Origin: Cymbomonas tetramitiformis
Taxonomy: Eukaryota; Chlorophyta; Pyramimonadophyceae; Pyramimonadales; Pyramimonadaceae
DNA length: 64,000 bases
Assembly: GCA_001247695.2 (NCBI GenBank)
Contig: LGRX02034248.1
Coordinates: 1 to 64,000, forward strand
Direction: 5' to 3'
Part shown: in pieces, positions 63,296-64,000 of the stretch
Layout of the letters: each line of letters opens with the position of its first letter
How positions within the stretch are numbered: the stretch's first letter is position 1
Notes under the pieces: generated by a model
The model's input: the letters and a program-made list of their open reading frames with translations, nothing else
Told to the model about the DNA's origin: nothing
The model's database searches: none
Translations under genes and position numbers: made by a program

Positions 63296-64000
63296 ATGTT
63301 TTCGGCTGGTGGTGTCCTAGCCAAACCCCGTGTAGCTACACTGACCACACGCACATTCGTTCCGCGCCCTCGCAACTCCCCACTTTCCCTCAAGAGGGTG
63401 CAAGTGGCCTCCTCTAGCCGTCGCTCCCTCGTTACGTGCTCACTGCGCTCGCCACCAGGATGCTTCGTGTCTGCTATCGACGAGTCGTACAAGGTTATCG
63501 CCAGGGCTGAAATTCCCGGTTCGACTCTTTCCCAACGACTCGAGAACACAGTTTGAATATGCTTATCTGGCAACGCCTCATCTCACCCTTTGCCGTCAAG
63601 CTCCACCAAGCGGTTGTAAGTTATAGCTCGCATTTTCTCGGGTCTTATCACCGTTTGACCCTTTCTTTTGTTGCTAGCGCAGCCTTGGTGGGGCGTGAAG
63701 ATTTCCTTGACCAAATATTCAAATGGGCCATCAATGAGTTTGAAATCAACGGAAGGGAAAAATACGGTATGAAGATGAATGTGGACATCATGGAGAACGA
63801 GGTAACTACCCCGTCTCAGGGAAAACACGTAGATACTTTTATCATGTTTCCGCCTGCGCACGGTGAGAGTTGCTGCGATATTCGGTATATAATTCTGGGT
63901 TCTGTTGCACTTTTGCTTCAACACGGCTGGGATACCTGGTCCCTCGATATTTTCAGTGCATATCGGAAGTTGCACGCTAGAAGCTACTCGCAAAAACGCT
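63296..64000 (+). CDS. Probable plastid-targeted host protein, partial at window edge
   Basis: The Met at 63,296 opens a Ser/Arg/Thr/Val-rich stretch without acidic residues (MFSAGGVLAKPRVATLTTRT), typical of a transit peptide, for about 50 residues. A coding-looking stretch then runs in another frame (FPVRLFPNDSRTQFEYAYLA), so a short indel or unseen intron lies near 63,515. Intron 63,616-63,682 has GTAAGT and TTTTGTTGCTAGCGCAG; the exon after it (63,683-63,801, REDFLDQIFKWAINEFEING) is in phase with that second frame and ends at GAG/GTAACT. The gene continues past the window. Family not recognised. Confidence 0.45.

Overview
The window looks like nuclear DNA of a photosynthetic protist, most likely a green (prasinophyte-type) alga. 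The pointers are a polinton-like virus (PLV) remnant, a ULP1-protease-bearing non-LTR retrotransposon of the Dualen/RandI kind known from chlorophytes, GT-AG introns with a TACTAAC-like branch point, and a transit-peptide-like start on a spliced gene at the right edge. The species is inference. No rRNA or confident tRNA gene is seen. Almost everything recognisable is mobile DNA, much of it nested.

Layout. 0.6-4.0 kb: a GC-rich 1138-codon ORF (minus) of unknown function. 4.0-10.1 kb: repeats, microsatellites and no convincing gene. 10,147-19,111: a complete Mutator-like element (MULE) with ~105-bp inverted repeats, a 9-bp target duplication, a PHD-finger transposase and up to eight cargo genes, including a methyltransferase-like and a 2-oxoglutarate/Fe(II) dioxygenase-like protein around an array of eight identical palindromes. 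19.1-21.2 kb: satellites and short interspersed repeats. 21.3-32.8 kb: AT-rich PLV remnants (integrase fragment, DUF5754-like protein, minor and major capsid genes) on both sides of a GC-rich Ty3-like retroelement whose reverse transcriptase has been replaced by about 950 codons of unknown sequence. 32.8-41.4 kb: pieces of a second copy of the non-LTR element around a minus-strand multi-exon gene ending in a CACTA-transposase-like region plus a PHD finger. Its introns hold a foldback element, a GGTCC minisatellite and exon duplications. 43.4-46.2 kb: a spliced gag-like zinc-knuckle gene. 48.0-57.4 kb: a non-LTR retrotransposon encoding ULP1 protease, AP endonuclease, reverse transcriptase, RNase H and a Dam-like methyltransferase domain. 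58,330-62,468: a young LTR element carrying only gag, interrupted by two related MITEs. 63.3-64.0 kb: the start of a probable plastid-targeted host gene.

How parts fit together. Three proteins carried by mobile elements (MULE methyltransferase, MULE dioxygenase, non-LTR Dam-like domain) suggest that elements in this genome write or erase DNA or RNA marks, and two unrelated transposases end in PHD fingers that could read chromatin. These functions are inferred from motifs. Several frame breaks fall in homopolymers (A7, G10, G6), so some apparent pseudogenes may be intact genes with assembly indels.
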